This document shows, piece after piece, positions 60,157 through 64,000 of a DNA stretch of 64,000 nt. Within the stretch, counting starts at the first letter, position 1. Each line of letters begins with the position of its first letter. The position numbers and the translations under genes are program-made. The notes under the pieces were generated by a model. It saw only the letters and a program-made list of their open reading frames with translations, was not told where the DNA came from and did not search any database. Source of the DNA: Hofstenia miamia (taxonomy: Eukaryota > Xenacoelomorpha > Acoela); the NCBI GenBank assembly GCA_004352715.1, contig SCFE01000003.1, forward strand, positions 5,145,128 to 5,209,127, read 5' to 3'.

Positions 60157-61071
60157 CAGAGATGCAAACCCAGCCGGGTCAATATTTCAAGCCCGACCGG
60201 TTTGAACCGGTTGGTGTCGGTCAAAGAAACACATTATCTAAGAAATTTTTGTTCTAATCTAATCTTTGTTTGCTATAAACTTAAACGCATCTTTAATCTC
60301 TCTTTCATGTTTTTGAGAAATGTAATTTTGATACATATGAAGTTCTTAGAAGGCTAATATGTATGCAAGCAGCAGAATCTTCGTGAATCGTCCACAATGC
60401 ATCGATTATGCATAGACTTCTAAATGGTCACTAAATAATTTTAATATTTTTGCAAATATCTTATTTCTCAGTGGAAAACAATTCTAATTTGAATGTATTT
60501 CAAGTATAATCACTACCTACTTCATAGATGTGTCGATGCAAAAAACATTCAATATTTCTTAACAGGCTTGAATAAAATTGTTCAAAATGCCGTCAAATCT
60601 GTTTGCTACTTAAAAGTTACTCTAGTGGAAATAGGATTAATAAACTATTTTGAAACATAAAAAACCTTAGCAGTATAATCTTCAATAGAATTCACTGAAC
60701 TGCTCCATGATTCGAATAAGGATCCTCAACAGAGTACGATTTGATTTCGTGTATTCCCAAGGCCCCATCGCATAATTGGCTAACATTAAGTTTATTTTAT
60801 GTGTTCGAAATGCGGTTTAAATCTAATTTGAAATTTTGCTAGAACTAGATTGCGGTTAAATTATTAAATTTAGTGAACATTTGCAAATAGAAAAATCTTG
60901 AGCAGACTGATATTTTAAAATGATGATATTGACTTGGTAAAAAAAGAATCTCAACAATGTCTTAAATTCTAAAAAACCATTGAAATCAGGTCACTGGGGA
61001 CATTTATTTTACAATACTACCTGGTCTCACCGAGTCATCGGGTTACATTTTGTGACTCAGTTGCAGCTCTG
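60157..61071. mobile_element. Probable hAT-type element, target duplication not visible
   Basis: Left end CAGAGATGCAAACCC and right end, read inward, CAGAGCTGCAACTGA match at 10 of the first 11 bases. The interior subterminal regions contain CCGG/GGTT-rich segments similar in style to the 58.6-kb element. The flanking 8-mers do not match. Confidence 0.5.
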
Positions 61072-63179
61072 GAGTCATATACGGTATTCAATACCTTTCT
61101 TTTCGGTATACTAATTTTTATTGACGATATTTTGTATTTTGTATTATTTGGTTCCTAAAATGGATGTCCAATGTGTCAAAACGAATTCTAAATATCTCAA
61201 AACAATGTTTTATTACAAAATCATTTTTAGCATATTACCTTGATAGATCAACATTTTTCTGTAATGCAATTTAGACACAGATTTTGTCATCATGTACTCT
61301 CCAAACAGGTGCAATTAAAATTGCCTCAAAATTCTACACTAATTAATTTAATAGGTGAGCAGAAATGGCGAAATATATTGTTGTGTTTTTTAGAGTTGAG
61401 AATAGTCGATAAAAAAATTTTCTAGTATTTTATTGCCAATCAAGTTGCTATTCCATATGCACCCTTTTTGAACAAATTCTGTTTTAAGATTGTTCGTATT
61501 TGTTGTAAGATGTTTGACATCGATTTTAGTTGCAACCTAGCATTTTTCTCAGTCATTTTTGACGCTTTTCTCATCTCCATTGTATCCGCAAGTTGGAACT
61601 CCATACTAAAATATAAATATGAAATCCATGACATTGCTCAGGGAACGTTCAGTAAATATCGAAATAGGCGTCCCATGAGTGCTAAGTAACTTCCTTGTTA
61701 AAACCTTTTGATAGGTACTTCTTTAATAATTCAAAGAGAATAAAAGCACTTAACATTTAAGTAAAGTTTATTTGAAGTTCTCTAAATTGTAAGTACTACT
61801 TTAAAATAATTTCAAATTTATATCATTTTTATTGCATGTAAAATATTGGTCTTTGTGGAATAGACTACTTCATATTCAGTTATTGAAGAAATNNNNNNNN
61901 NNNNNNNNNNNNNTATTTGAAGTTCTCTAAATTGTAAGTACTACTTTAAAATAATTTCAAATTTATATCATTTTTATTGCATGTAAAATATTGGTCTTTG
62001 TGGAATAGACTACTTCATATTCAGTTATTGAAGAAATCATAAACAGAGTAACAAACATTAATTAGTGTGAAAGATTTCCGTATTTATATATATATATATA
62101 TATATATATAAAGCCCAAATACGATCATAACCAAAAATTGTTTCACGCTTCCTCGTGTTGTGAAAAGTCCAAGTCAATGCGCTCATCACATATTCCATAG
62201 TTGTTAACAATTACATAAACAAAATGAAAACACTATACGCAATCTTAAAACGACCTCCCTTCTTTATAGAACAAAAAAATTGACATAGTTGTAGAACTTT
62301 CCTTAATTGCTGCGAATATGAATAAAGTTGAATTGATTATTTCAGATTACAATGTGCTTAGTACCCATATGTTATTGTTTTCCTTGTGAGATGATGGATT
62401 AAATATTGATTAGCAAACAAAAGAAATTTTTACATTCTGAGTTTATCTGTCAAATTTGTTTGGCTATGTTTAAAAATTCATTAACTGCAAGCTGTCAAAG
62501 TTTTGTAAAATAGTTTACAGGATGTTCAAGTACTGAATTATTATCTATAGTTCTTTTTGTTTTAGAACAAAGTCAAACAACAAGCTATGGTAAAGATCCT
62601 ATGGTTTTTAAAATTTAGAGCAGTAATGTCACCTTTACTAAAAAAATTTATAATAAGAAATAGCTAACCTATAAATTCAATTGTAAAAGCACAAATAAAG
62701 TTCCAAATGAAAGTTCTTGTGTTTGATATTTAATCAACAAAATATTTCATATAAATAAATTTATATTTGATTTTTGTGACTGTTCTATTTTTAGGTTTTA
62801 TAATCAGATTTGGTTAAGTGGTATTGTCTACCTTTTGCGTTGTCTGTGCATTTCTCTATATCATTTTCCATACACACATTATAGTTAGTTGTAATAAATC
62901 CTCAAAATTATTTCGAAATTCTCTTCTGATTAACATCAATTTCAGTTTCTGACTGCTGTGTTAAGTTATTAAATGAAATGTATTCATATGGAACCAATAA
63001 GATTAAACTGTTTGCGATTAAAAATATCTTGAGGAACTCATAAGATAAGATTAACTCTGAATGGATAGCCAGGCTTTAAAATGATTGTGGTATTTATAGC
63101 ATAAGCTAGTTGCAAACTTCAATTTATACATAAGAATACGCAAATGGCAACATAAATTACAAATCAATTTAATGTTAAT
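61072..63179. other. Distal unit B and non-coding flank
   Basis: 61660-62150 aligns with 31590-31850. No gene supported. An (AT)n tract lies at 62083-62110. Confidence 0.45.
61769..62037. repeat. Identical 124-bp copies flanking a 21-N gap
   Basis: 61769-61892 and 61914-62037 appear identical over 124 bp, separated by N at 61893-61913. The exact match ending and beginning at the gap is the pattern of an unmerged contig overlap rather than real duplication. Confidence 0.9.
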
Positions 63180-63734
63180 TTAGTTCTCGTCCTGATCCGA
63201 AGTACTACCTTTGTCGTCATAATCTGCAGTTTTCGTTTCACGTGAAGAAAGCAACTCCCGGTTCTTTTGCTCTACATTTGAGGCGAATGGGACATTTCTG
63301 TTTGATTCCTTCAGCCATTTATCATATTTCTGATATTGTACTGGGTCGCCTTCTTTATCAATTTTCTTTTTATGTTTTAGAATTCTAGAGTAATGATTAA
63401 CTATTCGAGTTCTATCACATTGGATATCATACATCTTTGCTAGGGAGATAAAGCTATCTTGTGCACCTTTGGGAATGTCTTTTAACAAATTCATGTCCTC
63501 TATGTATTTTGGAACTTTCTTAGATGACTCGCCTTCATCAACCTTATTGTCATTAATTTCTTTAGAATTACCCTTTTTATCTTCTTTCTGCTTTTCTTCT
63601 GACTTTTGCTTGAATACCTCTTCTGGCTTCATGTTATACACCTTCTCTGGGTGACTTGTATGCACTAAAAGATGAAAATTGTTATTCTTAGAATGAAATT
63701 CCTTTTTATCACAGTTATGGTGATGGCAATGCAA
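63180..63734 (-). CDS. Terminal exon of an unidentified charged protein
   Basis: An open frame of 184 codons with coding-like composition ends in TAA at 63180. It has a His/Cys start ('HCHHHNCDKKEF'), a strongly charged K/E-rich middle ('KQKSEEKQKEDKK'), a structured-looking part ('DSFISLAKMYDIQCDRTRIV') and an acidic end ('STSDQDEN'). The left end has no ATG (TTG after a stop). TCTTTTAG at about 63667 could be a splice acceptor leading into 'HTSHPEKVYNMKPEEV', or the first in-frame ATG there could be the start. No family recognised; the His/Cys part may be a degenerate zinc finger. Confidence 0.5.
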   Translation of the reverse strand: MHCHHHNCDKKEFHSKNNNFHLLVHTSHPEKVYNMKPEEVFKQKSEEKQKEDKKGNSKEINDNKVDEGESSKKVPKYIEDMNLLKDIPKGAQDSFISLAKMYDIQCDRTRIVNHYSRILKHKKKIDKEGDPVQYQKYDKWLKESNRNVPFASNVEQKNRELLSSRETKTADYDDKGSTSDQDEN

Positions 63735-64000
63735 TTAAGTGTCAACTATTCGAAGATATACGAACTATACATCAATTTCTAACGTGAGTAGGGTTTGAAA
63801 ATTTGTACATTTTAAAGGGATTGAGAGTTGGGGCACTTTCAACTGACAAGCCTTTGCCAGAGCAAACAGCAAAAAAATTAAAATCTATAAAAATAATTTT
63901 TAAGGGATATAATATTGGTGAGTAGACAAAAGTTGCTTTATCATATCATAAAATCGATTTCAATGCATAGCCAAAAACAACCTATTGTGGCTTTAATGTC

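Noticed and set aside
61468-61689. 73-residue ORF, possible membrane-protein exon
   Set aside because: The homologous block in unit A does not keep the frame.

Overview
This is an AT-rich, intron-bearing and transposon-dense stretch of an animal nuclear genome. The evidence is spliced class A G-protein-coupled receptor (GPCR) exons with canonical GT/AG junctions, plus remnants of metazoan-type transposons: Penelope-like, LINE, Tc1/mariner-like, Merlin/ISXO2-like, EnSpm/CACTA-like, hAT, piggyBac-like and LTR. Many (AT)n tracts are present. The sequence does not fix the species; an invertebrate is likely (the transposon mix would suit a cnidarian, but that is a guess). Six runs of N plus one single N interrupt the assembly, several of them at (AT)n tracts.

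Layout. 0-0.75 kb holds an LTR-retrotransposon protease on the minus strand. 2.1-3.4 kb is a non-autonomous hAT element. 5.1-5.9 kb holds an LTR-like repeat. 7.26-7.66 kb is a 179-bp tandem repeat. 9.53-10.15 kb is a fold-back element with 220-bp arms. 10.8-12.25 kb is a piggyBac-like element bounded by TTAA. 13.1-13.6 kb is a Penelope-like junction. 15.1-23.3 kb is GPCR gene A, complete in six exons including a first exon that ends inside the start codon; its second large intron carries a broken Merlin-like transposase and a small hAT-type element. 28-29.2 kb is a dead Tc1/mariner-like element, 29.8-30.2 and 31.9-32.3 kb are LINE fragments, and 30.5-30.7 kb is a second Penelope-like tail. 34.6-40.0 kb is almost free of CpG. 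42.8-56.7 kb is GPCR gene B, a tandem paralogue of A in which exon 3 (TM2-TM3) cannot be found and an EnSpm-like transposase gene occupies the corresponding interval. 58.6-59.3 kb is an hAT-type element with a perfect 8-bp target duplication. 63.2-63.7 kb is the last exon of an unidentified gene encoding a charged protein.

The core event is a tandem segmental duplication. About 15.1-31.85 kb (unit A) and 42.7-62.15 kb (unit B) align in the same order through promoter, exons, introns and 3' flank, each interrupted by different transposons. The two receptors differ at only about 10% of residues while most intron sequence has diverged.

The most notable locus is the minus-strand EnSpm/CACTA-like gene at 44.98-48.66 kb. 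I could join eleven exons with matching splice phases and no internal stop, giving 764 codons that run into a 1-kb gap at the 5' side. The transposase core is followed by a coiled-coil segment and a short C-terminal piece resembling the start of a BEN domain. It may be a young element or a domesticated gene. All splice models were made by eye.
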